64,000 nt of DNA, taken from positions 87,951,093 to 88,015,092 of the forward strand of contig OZ024903.1 in the NCBI GenBank assembly GCA_964017125.1. Reading direction: 5' to 3'. The stretch comes from Flabesymbios commensalis. Lineage: Eukaryota > Annelida > Polychaeta > Terebellida > Flabelligeridae. Positions 37,169-50,534 of this stretch are shown piece after piece. Below the pieces are notes generated by a model. It was given only the letters and a program-made list of their open reading frames with translations. It had not been told where the DNA came from and did no database searches. The position numbers and the translations under genes are program-made. Positions within the stretch are counted from its first letter, which is position 1. Each line of letters opens with the position of its first letter.

Positions 37169-37776
37169 GGGAGACTGGGGACCGATGGGTCATGGGGACC
37201 AGTGAACCACCGATTTTGCTGTTCAATAAACAATTGCACTGGCCTCTAGCCACCATTAGTCAAAGTACCACATGTGCAGCTGTCGGCCATATTGTTTTAA
37301 ACTTAATTCACAAAGAAGTTATGGACATTTAGTGAAAAGTAAGTTTTTGGCTTTGTTTAGTAAATTTTCCTAGTATCAGTAAAAACGTACTTATGAGGAA
37401 CTGGGGGATTAATCATAGACCCAAGGCATGACGTTGTTTTTCTTTAAATGTCTTCTAAACGTTGATAAATAGTTTTATTAGATCAAGTTTCTGATTCAGG
37501 GGCACCATGGGATTACAGTGGAAAGGAACTGGTGGGGACTGATGGGCCATCTTTCAAGGGGTCCACTGATCCATGTCGGGGTCCTATGGGCAGGTGGCTC
37601 ATTGGACCCCGACATGGATCAGAAAAACATTTTAGAACCACAATGAAACACAAATGTATTAAGTTTTAATTAGTATATATATACAAAAAAGGACTATATT
37701 ATATATATATAATATATATCTTAAGAATATTCTGTGGTTCTTTGGTCCCCATGACCCATAGGTCTCCAGTCTCCCC
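37168..37776. mobile_element. 609-bp inverted-repeat element, nested hairpins
   Basis: GGGGAGACTGGGGACCGATG, GGTCATGGGGACC at the left; GGTCCCCATGACCCATAGG and CCAGTCTCCCC at the right. The middle hairpin has arms GATCCATGTCGGGGTCC / GGACCCCGACATGGATC near 37570-37618. A related end (GGACCGATGAGCCAC inverted) lies at 55355-55395. It abuts the 5S-derived sequence. Confidence 0.8.
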
Positions 37777-39930
37777 GGAGAGGCTTGGGTCAGGGGACCG
37801 ATGATCCACTTTTCAAATATTAGACTTGTGGTGCTAGTTCTGCTGCCCTAATTGTGCAATATTGCTGTTATTATGGTGCCGTAATTACACAATTATAATG
37901 TTGAATTAAAATGTCTCTGTTATCTGCAGGCCTATGTGTTTGCGCATAATATTTGAATTAGAGGTCATGTCCCATTGGACCACAATGGGTGGCTCATTGG
38001 GGACCGATGAGCCACAGTTGGCCATATTGGAAAAGCTTCTCTAAGGATGTCGCTATTTTAAAAAAATGTGTCCCAGATGCATCAAGCATGAGTAATATCA
38101 CACTGCAGAATCAAAAAGACGCCTATTGGCGCACAGTTAACGCTTCTTGGCGAAGGATGAACGCTTCTCGGCGCAAAATGTCAATTTAGAGCACCGACGG
38201 CTCACAAAAAGTGTAAAAAACCCCATAAAGTTCAATTACTTAGTGTAATTACCCCATCCACGGAACACTAGATTTTCTAAGGACAACGCTGGTGTTTATT
38301 TTACTCGTATAGTGACTGTAGTTTGTTCAGACGAATGAAAACAGTTGGCTACCCATCCTGATATTCCGGACTTATAGCCCTTTTCAAACCCTTTTTTGCT
38401 GGCAAGTAGCTATATGAACGTCATAATATAATCGAATGGTAGAGATTAGAGTCCAGACTGTACAACTAAACCAGAGAGCAAACTGGTAGCTTTATTTGTT
38501 GATTATCAAATCCCCACAGCCCACACTTTCTATTAGAAACATTTACTTCAAAACAATAAGATGGAGGAATTCTTGTATATATATTTATTTGTAATATAAA
38601 TAATATTTATCACTATAACCAGGGTGGATCTAATAAGGTACGATGGGGATTATCAGATGTCAGCTATATAAAATAAAATCGGGCCTAAATAAAGCTATTT
38701 TGACCAAGGGAAGTCCATGTAGCGTCACTTCCGGAGTAATGCATAGGGGGGGGGGGGGGGGCAGGCCTAACATCTGCCCCCAACCTAGCTTGTTGGGCAA
38801 GGATATAATATTCAAAAGCGCAGAAGAATACTAAACAAACGTAAGTATAATATTTGTCTGTATTGCCATATAAAAAAGATCCGGGTTAATTATAAAATAT
38901 TTTTTTAAATTAAAATAAGTAAGCAGGGGCGGATCCAAGGGGGGTGGTTTGGTCTAAAAAATATAAACTTATTCAAGGGTTTCCTTGTGAACTGGTTCCA
39001 CACTCACTGAGACACAAGCAGTGCCCACTATGCCTTACAATGCAGGAGAAAGCCTTTGAAAATCAAAGACCCCGCGCTGCAGTGAAATATTCCTTTGTTT
39101 TAACCCCCCCCCCCCCCCTCCGTCAGCGAAAAGCTAGATCCGCCCCTGACTAACAAAGCCTTGGTTTGTGCTAACTAGCCAGGACTGTCGTACTCAGCAA
39201 ACATTAGGTTTACTGTTGAGCCAACGTCGTAGATGATAGGCTAACGGTAAACCAACGTTGGGCCAACGTCTCAAGTTTGCTGGGTAGTAAAAGTGTTTGG
39301 GTCATTATGCCTAAGCGTAATAAAAGAGTTGGACCAAAATGTATAGCCTTGTGTGGGCTACATATTAACCTCATCCTCGTCTCCCCATCTCCCAATGCAT
39401 AGCCTACATGTGAACTATATGCACTCGTGTGACCCTGTAGACCCTATAGTACACTTGGGTGACACACTAAACAGGGGGTAAGTATAGTCCAATCGTGGCT
39501 GAAACAAAACTTGAAATTGAAAATTTCAACCACAGATGGCTTCCAGTAAAAGATGTGTTAGCCTACTTTCCATTTTGCCTTCATAATTATGAAAAATTGG
39601 CCTCGATTAATCAGGTCGATAATAGGACTGGTTGGTTATAATATGTTATAAACAACATTAAAAATTATGTAGGCCTACTGTATCTTGAGTTGAGGTCGAG
39701 ATCGCTCTCAGTCACCACCATAATTGTGTTAAAAAACATTCATTTTCTTGGATAAAAGGAGCACAACAATCCATGCTCCACGCCTTTACGGTGTAGTGAA
39801 TCGCAGGTCTGGACTAATATCAGACCACCATGCCTCGTGTAGACCTATAGGCCTACCTATCAAGAGATCAATGGCAAAACAGTGATAACGTTAGGACCAG
39901 TAGACTATGTAGTAAGATTAATAACTTTAT
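37777..39930. other. no gene; one CAGCAAAC-type quasi-palindrome
   Basis: A G12 run near 38750 and a C-rich run near 39106 lie in otherwise ordinary sequence. At 39193-39287 CAGCAAACATTAGG, GAGCCAACGTCGTAGATG, CAACGTTGGGCCAACGTC and AGTTTGCTGGG form another CCCAGCAAAC/GTTGG element. Confidence 0.5.
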
Positions 39931-40260
39931 TTAACTAGAAAGGGCTAGTGTTGTTCGGAAACGAACACGAAAGCAGCCCTCCGTTATCGCGAGTCAGCCA
40001 TTTTAAATTTGATATAGATCAGCAAACTTCTCAAGTTTTATTTTATATTACCGCTTTAGCTATTATGCAAGATTTCCGGGATGATGAGAAAATTTTTTTA
40101 AATGACCGCCAGTTGGCTATTTTGGATTTTATTTCTGCGAAATTTGTCATAGGTTATCCTTGTGTGAGTCCTGACATTTTGTTCTATAGAAGAAAAAGAA
40201 GAAAAATGTTTATTCGACAAATGACACTGAAAAAATACAAATTAAATAACATGTCAGGAT
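39930..40260 (+). repeat. repeat with GGCCATTTT-type core, left part
   Basis: GCAAGATTTCCGGGATGATG, TGCGAAATTTGTCATAGG and TATCCTTGTGTGAG are repeated at 42237-42340 (GCAAGATTTCCGAGATAATG and so on). The two lie on either side of the LINE at 40631-41925. The frame here shows no known domain. Confidence 0.65.
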
Positions 40261-40630
40261 GACTACCATTAAGACTCAAAGAGTCGCTGGCATGGAAGCC
40301 ACCTAAGTATAAATAATATAAAATATAAAATACTATATAATATAGTAAATCACGATGAAAAATTATCATACAAAATATTATGCAGCTTGTCATATTAAAT
40401 TTAAAAGGGACTGTGCAAATAAAAAAGTTTGGATAAATATGGGATAGGATTTTAACTCAAAACATAAATTTATCAAATCTCAATAATCTCCACTCAGCTG
40501 AAACTGTCAGTCGCGCCAGCGAGACACAGCCACAAAATAGTCAAAAATTACAAAATAAATAACATTGTGGCCAAAAGGAAAATGTATATAGAAATATATA
40601 TATATATATACATACACACATACATATTCA

Positions 40631-41925
40631 GTTAGGCAGGTGTTGTCAAATTACAAACATAACAATTATGAATTAGACAAATGTCAGAATATTTCTCTAT
40701 TAAATAGTGTTTAGTATATTGTCCAAAACCTTTTAAACTATGAGTGAGTACCTTTTCTAGAATTGATAAATGTCACTGTGTGGTATTTATTAAATGTGGC
40801 ATTTGGTTTCTGATACAATTACGTGCAAACTCATGTTTAAAATGGGCATTCCTCAGTTGGTTTATCCCCCTTGTGTTATAATCATGAATGTCAGAGTTTA
40901 GAGCAAGATTAAAGTCATAAAAATGATCAAGAAGAATGTTGTTTATTAATTTAAAATAAAATTTTAGTCTTGATGAAGATGTATATCATTTACTTTAAAA
41001 ATATTGAATTTTTTAAAGATAGGATCGGAGTGTGTATAAAAACCACCTTTAACAATAATTCGAATTGCTTTTTTTTGAAGTTTTAAAATCCGATTTGAAT
41101 CATGACCCCATGCTAATATGCAATAATTAATATGTGGGAGAATGAGAGAATTGTAAATGGTCAATAGTGTTTTTTGTGGTATTAATTGTTTAAGTTTATT
41201 AATCACACCTATTGTCTGTGATATTTTATTTCCTATTTTATAAACATGTGAATTCCATTTTAAGTGTTTATTTATAATTAGTCCCAAATAATTAAATTCA
41301 TCCACACATTCGATTAATGTATTGTTTATTTTTAATTTTGGAATTGTTACACGTTTCTGTGATTGATGAAAGAGCATGAATTTTGATTTTAGTTTATTTA
41401 GGGACAGCTTGTTAACTAATAACCAGTAACTTATTTTTTCTAATTCATCATTTATCATATTAATATTTAGCCCAGAATCATGTTTAGCATAAAAATCATT
41501 TAAATTTGCGATAAGGGTTGTGTCATCAGCATAGATTGTGCATTTGAATAAACGACTTGCGTTGGGGAGATCATTCATATAGATGATAAACAGCAAGGGC
41601 CCTAATATTGACCCTTGTGTAACCCCTGTGGATATATTTATATAAGAAGATCTGAGACGGTCAATTTCCACACACTGTTTTCTGTTCGATAAATAATGTT
41701 TTATCAGGTTAATAGACGTTCCTCTAAAACCGTAAAATTTAGGTTTGTCCAAAAAATAGAGTGATTTAGTGTATCAAACGCTTTTGACAAATCATCCATA
41801 TGATTTACAATAGTATCAACCACATTTAGAGCAGCTAATTCAGTCGAGTGATATTTACGAAATCCAAATTGTTTATCATAAAAAAGGTTATTTAGAGTAT
41901 ATGCATGGTCCAGCTTTTTTGCTTT
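40631..41925 (-). mobile_element. LINE fragment: reverse transcriptase and C-terminus
   Basis: A 262-codon minus-strand frame (40964-41752) contains GVTQGSILGPLLFIIYMNDL, the catalytic YADD, NYLGLIINKHLKWNSHV and SLILPHINYCILAWGH. Upstream in a shifted frame, QFGFRKYHSTELAALNVVD and LSKAFDTLNH give the preceding RT blocks. Downstream, HDYNTRGINQLRNAHFKHEF continues the C-terminus to about 40631. One frameshift near 41750, a break near 40960 and one stop near 40835 are visible. The endonuclease part is absent, so the copy is 5'-truncated. Confidence 0.92.
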
Positions 41926-41929
41926 GTTT

Positions 41930-42720
41930 TTGAGTTACGTAAATATCACAAAATTTCTCAAATTCAAAATGGCCGCTAAACGGCCATTTTAAAATCGTTT
42001 GCTCCCAAAAGGTAATCAGGTCATTGGCTGACATTGCTGTGCATATTAGCCAAATAAAAAGAAGATCTGCTGGAAACTTTTTTCCTGAAACGCGCTAAAG
42101 AGTATTTCTTTGTTAGTGGCCCTAGTAATTAAAGGGTTGATTATATGGAAATCAAAATGTAACCAAAATTTATTCGGTGTTATGTGATGGATATGTGAAG
42201 TATTACAGAGCAGAAGTTCTTAGATCAGCTATCATGCAAGATTTCCGAGATAATGAGGAACAAAAATAGAAATGGCCGACTGGCGGCCATTTTGAATTTT
42301 ATTAGTGCGAAATTTGTCATGAGTTATCATTGTGTGAGACCGTCCTTTTTGTTTTATATTCATGGTCCAGTTATTTTGCATTTTTTTAATCACTTAAATA
42401 TCACAAAATTACTCAAATTCAAAATAGCCGATAAACGGCCATTCAAAATGGCCGCTAAACGGCCATTTTTAAATTTTTGCTCCTAAAAGGGAATCTGGGT
42501 CCTTGGCTGACATAGCTGAGAATATTTGCCAAATTAAAAGAAGATCTGATGGAAACTGTTTCCTTAAACGCGCTAACGAGCATTTCTTCGTTAGTAGCCA
42601 TAGTAATTAAAGGGTTGATGATATGGGGATCAAAATGTCACCAAAACAATTTGCTAGTGGTATGGGATGGCTATGTAAAGAATAGATAGATTATATTGAT
42701 AGATTAGTAGCTATCATCAA
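41930..42720. repeat. repeat with AATGGCCGCTAAACGGCCATT palindromic core
   Basis: Two related blocks (41960-42160 and 42415-42640) share AAATGGCCGCTAAACGGCC, TTTGCTCC, CATTGGCTGACAT-like and AGAAGATCTG words. The GGCCGACTGGCGGCCATTTTG core recalls the 144-bp array at 2570-4480. Confidence 0.75.
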
Positions 42721-44645
42721 AACAAATAACTGCGCCGGCGGAGGAGGCTGCTTAATTATTAACGCACATTTTGTTAGGCTATAGACTAGACTATCAGGTT
42801 ATATTATTAATATCATTTAAAAGTAGGCCTATTTATTACAGCCTGCCTATCCCGTAAAGTGAATAGCCGTAGATTAGGCCTATAAAACAAATTCGTACCT
42901 AATATAGCCATATAGGTCTATCAATACCAACAAAATTATACAATGCACCAATAGGCGTCTTCACATTGCTCCAATAGGCTTGCGACACTGATTTTACAAT
43001 GTTTTAACGGTTTATTGTCTACGCAGGTCATTAGAAAAATAAATGAGATATCAGTGGCGTAGAACAGACTTAATGTAATATAGGGCCTAATCTATCACAT
43101 TATAGAAGATTTATATGCAAATAGATTAAAAAAAATAACATTGGAATGGGATCGTGTCCAGTTTTGAGGTGGGGTACCAAAACTGTTTTCACTAGTCTGA
43201 GAAATGTATAAAACTTTTTCCATGTAAAGTTTATGTGTGGAGGTTCGTAAGATCAGGCGCGTAGCCAGACGTACGCCAGTACGCACGTGCGTACACATTG
43301 TATGGAAGGGTGAAGAATAATTAATTTTAGGATATATTTAATAGAGCATTCAAATCTCATCAAAATGCAACATTTAATATGTACTTCAGTGCTGTAGCGG
43401 ATCCAGAGCAAGTTTGTGACCGGTTCACAGTTTTAGAAAACAAATCTGTGAGGTGTTGCTTAGGCCCTATCTGTTTGTATCTGATCCGTTTTACAGAAAT
43501 TATAGACCTGTCCTACACGGAGGAGAACAGTTTAATTACATTATAACACAAGAGTGCAAAACAAAACTGATATTGACTTTATCACCACGTAAAACACCTG
43601 CCCTGATCACTCGTTGCGACAATAAATCACTGCCTATAATATATGGGCCTGGTCTCTCCGACGGTGGAAGTCCAAAAGGAAAGTTAGCTTTTCGGGTATT
43701 ACTCAGTCAATTCTCCATTGATTTTTACAAAATTTTACAGCCATTATTATCAAGTCACTTGGCGACAAATTTCGGGAATTCCAGTGAGTATTTCAATAGG
43801 TTGACCATTTTGCCATGTAGGCCTAGGCCCCTAACACAATTCTGAGAATAAACCAGAATTAAGTTTATGATAGGTTTATAGAGGGGCGTCATAATTAGAT
43901 ATTTACTACAATGTCAAACATTCTAACTTTTCAGCTATACAATATTTTTTAACGACATTTTCAGGACAGGTGCCAAATGACTAGACGGCACTGCTTTTCC
44001 AGACAGAGAGCTGAATGTTGTTTGCAGCTGCAAAAAGATTAAACACACTAGCGCTTGTACGGATCATACTTGCTCGATTCGAATTTTGAATTGTTTATAT
44101 TTTCTTAACATGACCATAAAAACTTTTTTTTCAACGTCACAAATTGATTGTAGACCACTAAACAATCCGATTCCTGCGGCCAAACATCGAACAGATGCAT
44201 CTGTTTTTTTTCAATAGGCAGCTGGTCAGCCGTGTCTGTGACCGGCGACCTCGTCAGCTACCAAATGACAGTAGGCCTACTTGCTTGAAAATCGCTTTAG
44301 AATTGACTGAGCAGGCCTAATCAACGAAAGTTAACTTTCATTTTGGACAATCCTCCACCGTTGTTCAGACTATATAGTGGTATATAACCTAGTATAAGTA
44401 AATATGTTCACTGTTAACAGGTTAACCATGTTAACCGTGCAGTATGAATGTGCAGACAAATGACTCCGTAATTTATTACAACGACACTATGAAATCAATT
44501 TAGAATATATTGTTGCAAGAAATCGTAATTATGCAGCTATGAATATTATGTTAAAAAACATGTTTTTGTCGTTCACAGTAGGTGACAATCAATCAATATA
44601 TCCTTTCAAAATAGGAATTGCATGATGAATCATTACCAATATTTT
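42721..44645. other. no gene recognised
   Basis: A 130-codon open frame at 43453-43845 shows no known motif or neighbour support. TAGGCCTA words are dense. No repeat was delimited. Confidence 0.4.
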
Positions 44646-45240
44646 GGCGGATGTCTATTGTCGTCATCAGGCTGCTATGACCTTGACTTTTTTCCGATCG
44701 ACAATTTTTTTCGTTAACGAAAATCACTCAACATTTTTTTATGTAGGCCTATTGCTCAAAAATTTATACCGTAGGCCCCCCTATATCCATTACAATAATA
44801 CCTCGGATGAGTTCGAAATTGGGCAATATTCTGACAGAAACTAGGTCATGGGGGCCGATTATCGGTCATTATTTTTTTAATATGCGTAGGGCCTAATATC
44901 TGGAAAACCGGACCAGATAGCTCGACCATTGCAAAATTGAGCAAAATGTGCAGTTTCTGGTAGGAATAATGTACCATGAGAAATTTCAACTTAATCAAAG
45001 TCAAAATGGCAGACCTTGCGGCCACTTCTGATCGACACATTTTCCCGTTAACGCGATTCACTCAACATTTTTTTATATATCGCTCAAAAACTCATACCAT
45101 ATATCCATTTCACTAATAGCTCACATGAGTTTGAAATTGGGCAAGATTTGCACAGAAAGTAGGTCATGGCGGCCAAAAATTATCGGGCATTATTTTTGTA
45201 ATACATGTATGCGTAATATGTGGAAAACCAGACCAGGATA
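44646..45240. repeat. two ~320-bp direct repeat units
   Basis: GATCGACA, GTTAACG, CACTCAACATTTTTTTATG, TATATCCATT and GAAATTGGGCAA recur in the same order at 44690-44900 and 45030-45230. Each ends in a GGAAAACC.GACCAG block. Confidence 0.78.
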
Positions 45241-46850
45241 ACATAATCTGATAATAGTTAGGCTTTATAATTCTTGATCTTGTGCTGCTGTTTTTGCCGC
45301 GTCGCGATCGCAATCTCGTGAATTCCAGCGTTACGTAATCACAAGTTAAACACATTTTTTGCAATTTCAACTCGCACTGCCTGAAGGCATTACTAGATGT
45401 ATATTGCTCATATACACGTATGACACAGAACGAATAATATGGAAACTCACATGATAATTGTATAATATTTGTTATTTTTGTGATTACGTAACGGTGAATT
45501 GTGTGATTACGTAACGGCATTTACACAGTTCACAAGCGACCTAGTACAAAATAAATGTGATAAAGGTAACCACAACATTCATATTTATATCACTACAGTG
45601 CTTTCACATAATTAAAAGCAACATATAAAAAAAAAAATTCAAAAGTTTAAGTTTTCGTTATGTAATCACACAGGGTCATTTGTGTTTCTTCCAGAAAACA
45701 TCAGTTTGTTTGTTGCGATATTTTGTAGAACATAAGTTAAGAACTCCATATGGTAGGATTCAGGGTGATCTAAACATTCACGGCTACGATATAAGACATC
45801 TAACATAGTTTTATTGATCAATAAAATTATGGAGGTTGAATTCAAATAAGACACCTCAGAGAATTCGACTGCAAGCAAAAAGGCGCACTTTTTCAAATCC
45901 CATAGATCTGAATGAGGTCGATTTTTTTCGTAAAAATAATAGACGGTTGATAATTTATTTTTCGGTACACAAGCTTTAATATGATTACTTGGCAGAGAAA
46001 ACATTTCAATGGCGAAATGAGAAATTTCATTTTTATGTGTTTGGTAACGTTTTTCATGAAATTCACGATCTATGGTCTTGGTTTGTATATTAAAATCTAT
46101 GCAGGCCTATTATTATCAATAAGCATTATCCGTCTTGTGGCTTTTGTCTGTTACCGTACTTGTTTGGTATGTAATATTAGCCCAGACCAAGGGGTCTAAT
46201 CCTATTTACACATCTTCCCTGTAGACAATATTTGGCAAACATCATGTGCAATCCGTCACGTAATCTGTGCACGTAGGCCTAATTATCAGCATGATCAGTC
46301 GAATGGCGCAGTTCAGAAATGTAAAAAATAAGCCAAGATACACAAATATTTTTCCCTCTTTTATTGAATAAATCGATAAGCTATGGCTATTCACATGGAA
46401 CACCAGACACATATTACATTAAATGGGCAGTTAAAGTCAACAAGGCGTTTAAACGCACACATGTGGATTGATAATAATAATTTATATTGTTAAGCTGCTA
46501 AGTTTATGATGTTCTCATAAGTTACTCAATTTACGAAATCAATTAAATCGTGTCAATTTAGCTAAAGCTTCAGAATACAGCATTTGCTGTGTGAGTACAC
46601 ATGCTAATAACCCTGGCTACGCCTCTGAAGATGTACTATTGTTCCGTGCACACTTTTATTTGACATAAATTGAACATTTTGGCTTTTTTTCAGACGATAT
46701 TTTGAAAGATTTCTGAAAAAGTTGACAATTTGGCGCCGAGAAGCGTTGCACTTCGTCAATAGGCGTCTTTTTGATTCTGCAGTGTGAATATACAGTAGGC
46801 CTATGTAGTCTAGTTGTAGAAGGATATAGACTGTTTGTGATCTCAGAAAT
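45241..46850. other. unassigned DNA, TTACGTAA cluster and one open frame
   Basis: Four TTACGTAA/TTATGTAA-type words lie at about 45333, 45484, 45504 and 45659. A 112-codon minus-strand frame (45666-46004) has no recognisable domain and no splice or neighbour support, so it is not called as a gene. GGCGTCTTTTTGATTCTGC near 46760 is inverted at about 38105. Confidence 0.45.
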
Positions 46851-48205
46851 TGTGCTTAAAAAGTGACCCACGGTACGAAGCGTGCCGAAATTGATTTTAC
46901 AGTGTTTTAAACCATTTTCGAGTATGCTGAATCCAATGCCGAGCGGTGCCAAGCTGAAACATTTATGCAAAGGCCCGAATTTTACGATTCAAAATTGGTC
47001 TTGAAATCGCTCGAAAATCTCTCAAAACAAAGGTGTCAGCAAGTTATGAGCCAGTACAAGACACATACATGCTGCTTTATATGTGACCCACCGTATGAGG
47101 CGTGCTAAAAATAATTTTACGATGTTTTTAACCATTTTCGAGTATGCTGAATCGAATGCCGAGCGGTGCTAAGTTCAACTATTTATGCAAAAGATCGAAT
47201 TTTACGATTTAAAATTGGCCTCGAAAATCACTCAGCAAGAACACTGATGAAGGGGCCAGAAAGGAGTCTGATCCAATATACGGCCCATATATATGCTTGC
47301 TTTATATATTTTAAACTATTTTCGAGTATACCTAATATAATGCCGAGCGGTGCTAAGCTCAACTATTTATGCAAAAAACTAGAATTGTGCGATTTTAGGG
47401 TATGTTTGATCGAAAATCACTCAACAACAATGGGCCAGCAACGTGTCTGAGTCAGTACAAAGTCCATAATATGCCTGTTTCATATGTGACCAACGGTACG
47501 AAGCGTGCCAAAAAATAATTTTTCAATGTTTTTAACCATTTTCGAGTATGCTGAAGCTAATGCCGAGCGTGCTAAGCTCAAATATTTATAAAAAGGCTCG
47601 AATTTGATCTCAGAAATTGTGTTTAAAAAGTGACCCACGGTACGAAGCGTGCCGAGATTGATTTTACAGTGTTTTTAACCATTTTCGAGTATGCTGAATC
47701 CAATGCCAAGCGGTGCCAAGCTCAAATATGTATGCAAAGGCTCGAATTTTACGATTCAAAATTAGTCTTGAAAATCGCTCGAAAATCTCTCAAAACAAAG
47801 GTGTCAGCAAATTATGAGCCAGTACAAGACACATACATGCTGCTTTATATGTGACCCACCGTATGAGGCGTGCTAAAAATAATTTTTCAATGTTTTCAAC
47901 CATTTTCGTGTGTGCTAAAGCTGATGCCGAGCAGTGCTAAGCTCAACTAGTTATGAAAAGCCGCGAATTTTACGATTTAATTTTGGTCACGAAAATCAAG
48001 AATAGGCCAGCAAGGTCTATATATACATCATATATGTGATCCATGGTACGAAGCATGCCAAAAGTTATTTTTCAATGTGCTAAACCATTTTCGAGTATGC
48101 AGAATCTGATGCCGAGTGATGCTAAGCTCAGCTATTCATTCAAAGGCTCGAATTTTTCGATTTTAAATTGGTCTCGAAAATCACCCCTAAACAAGGTAGT
48201 AGGCG
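46850..48205 (+). repeat. ~220-bp satellite, about 6-7 units
   Basis: GTGACCCACGGTACGAAGCG or a variant starts units at 46863, 47083, 47485, 47630, 47851 and 48035, a spacing of 220-221 bp where complete. TTTTCGAGTATGCTGAAT and GCCGAGCGGTGCTAAGCTC recur in every unit. 46841-47080 and 47606-47850 are the closest pair, suggesting higher-order duplication. Confidence 0.9.
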
Positions 48206-49380
48206 ACAGGATTTCCACCAAATATGATCCCCCAAGTTTTTTTGCCTATAGTGGACGAGTTAGGGGCGGATTTGAGGTCCTTGTGTGTTCTTTCAACATA
48301 AAATCATGGGATTCAATTTTTCCCTTATTTAGAGGTCATCTACAGCTCATATTAAATTGCCGCATTGTTGTAAGAAAAGCTTTATTTCTATCAACCGATT
48401 TGTTTCATTTTTTCGCCTAAAATTAGGTTTCAGATGGTGAAGAATTAGACCTATTTTAGACTGGTTTGAAGGTGCGAATTGGTTGTGTTCTACAGGTCAA
48501 AGCCATTTAATATCCAAATCAAGGTCATTTAACTGTCAAAATCAACCTCTAAACATTTATAATGAAATTTTTGAATTGAAATAATGCAAATGATGACATG
48601 CTCCTATGTCACTCTGAGTAATCAACGTATCAAAAAATGCATCATATAACGTGACTGTAGTTGTCGGGGAACATTCAAAAAATGGAAATACCATTTTTCT
48701 GACCAATGTCTGCTCTGCAAGGCGAAATCAAAAGGCAGTATCTGCTTACTTTACAAGCCTTTTGGCTTTGCATGGCAGTGATATAGGTGTATACTAACAA
48801 ATTAATGGCTCAGATGTAGTGATCTTCGATTTTGTTAATGTCATTTTGGAAAAGTTAAATACATAGGAATTAATATACTAAAATAGCTAAGCCATTCGCT
48901 TAAAATTTCGAAACATATTAATTATTTACTTTCAAAATTGACATTTTTCGATGCTAAAGTGGTCCAAGTCCATCAGTTGATATCTAGGGACTTTTTGACT
49001 TGGATCAGTTTACCTCTGATACATGAAAATGGCAGCTGAAATATTATAAAATGTTCGTGACATTTATGAAAAAATGATATTTCTAAATTTCAAAAGTTTA
49101 TTTTTAAAATATAATGAAATGAAAATTGTCTGAAATGGGTTTGACGACATCAATAACTATATTCCTGCCAATAGGAAATAATAATAAACACCAATGCATA
49201 ACTTCCCACATGCTTCTCATTGTTGACGTGAATAGTTGAATTAGAAGCGAAATAGATAATATGTTAATTGATGTTAACTTTAAAGCTTTCTATAGGATTG
49301 TTTTTCCTGAGTACACTGAGAGGTGTCTGTAGAATATATTGAGCACGTTGGCCAGAGTTTAACATTTGGGAAAACAGTGA
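48206..49380. other. no gene recognised
   Basis: AT-rich DNA between two tandem arrays; short frames only. Confidence 0.4.
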
Positions 49381-49384
49381 AATA

Positions 49385-49990
49385 TGCATAAATCCAAGAT
49401 GACCGCCATGACCTTGGTAATCTAGACGACATACAGGCACATGCAATGATGATAGAAGCATAACATTATTTGCAGATGTTCTTCGAATAATGGGTTTACA
49501 GAAGAATTTGCTTGCCGTTTAAAATTTTCAAATTGGCGGCATAATGCAGGATTACATCCATTGTTTTCTGCAAGTTCAAACAATAAAATGACATCATTTC
49601 GACAGAATACAGTCAGATGTATGATTTTTATGTCTACCATAGGGTTTTCTGTATGCCCGACATAGTGGTGTGACCAAAAAGTACATTAGACATTGCATTG
49701 TGTGTAAATGCCTAGAGGGATGCCATTAATTTTGTACAAGGTCGAACAATAAATTAATATCATATTCGACAGAATATAAGCAGATTTTGTCTACCACAGG
49801 GCTTCGGGTATGCCCTACATATTTCTGTGTCAAGTCAGTACCTTAGACATTACATTGTTGGTAAAATTCAAGATGACCGCCATTTTTGCTAGGTTAAACA
49901 ATCAATTGACATAATTTTCGACAAGATTTGTCGTTTTTAGTGTCTACCATAAAAATTTTCATGTATGCCCGACATAGTGGTATGTCGAAA
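49385..49990. repeat. ~155-bp tandem repeat, 3-4 diverged units
   Basis: TCTACCATAGGG or variants fall at 49633, 49789 and 49943. TATGCCCGACATAGTGGT, AAAAAGTAC and CAAGATGACCGCCAT recur at matching offsets. Confidence 0.8.
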
Positions 49991-50530
49991 AAGTACTTTA
50001 ACGCCCCCTCATCACATTTTATCGCTACTCTGTCGTCCTTTAATGCTTTACTTTGCTCTTTAACGGCACTCCCGCCAAGGCACAAGGCACACCCTTCAAC
50101 ACATCCACATCACCCTCTAGCGCTTTTCCATCAGCTTTTAACGCTTCGTCGTCGCACTCTACCCCTAACCCCTCCCCCCAATAGCCCTTCGATTCATCCC
50201 CATCTACATCTAACGCCTATATGTCACCCTAAAACGCTGCCACGTCTATCTTCAACGCATTACATCTCCTATACCGCGTTTTCATTGTCTTTAATGCCTT
50301 TTATTGGCCCTTCAACGTTTTCTCGTAGGCCTTTAGCGCCCCTCGGTCAACCTTTAACGCCTTTTCATCGCCATTAAACGTCTCCCTATCTCCCTTTAAT
50401 CGCCTTTAATTCATCCCCGTCACCTTTCAATGCATCCCGTCACACTTTAATGCCATTTAACGTCTGACCATCGCATTTTAATGTATCTTCGCTCCCCCAT
50501 TGCGCAGTAACGCCTCTTTTTCCAAACCCT
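49991..50530. repeat. degenerate ~20-24 bp repeat (CCTTTAACGCC), left block
   Basis: CTTTAACGCC, CTTTAATGCC, CTTCAACGC and CATTAAACGTC words recur about every 20-24 bp with CGTC/CATCGC between. The pattern resumes at 51615-52075 beyond the LINE. Confidence 0.85.
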
Positions 50531-50534
50531 TTGT

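Noticed and set aside
43453-43845. 130-codon plus-strand frame
   Set aside because: No motif, splice context or neighbour support; length is within chance for this much DNA.
45666-46004. 112-codon minus-strand frame starting with ATG
   Set aside because: No recognised domain and adjacent short repeats; cannot be separated from chance.
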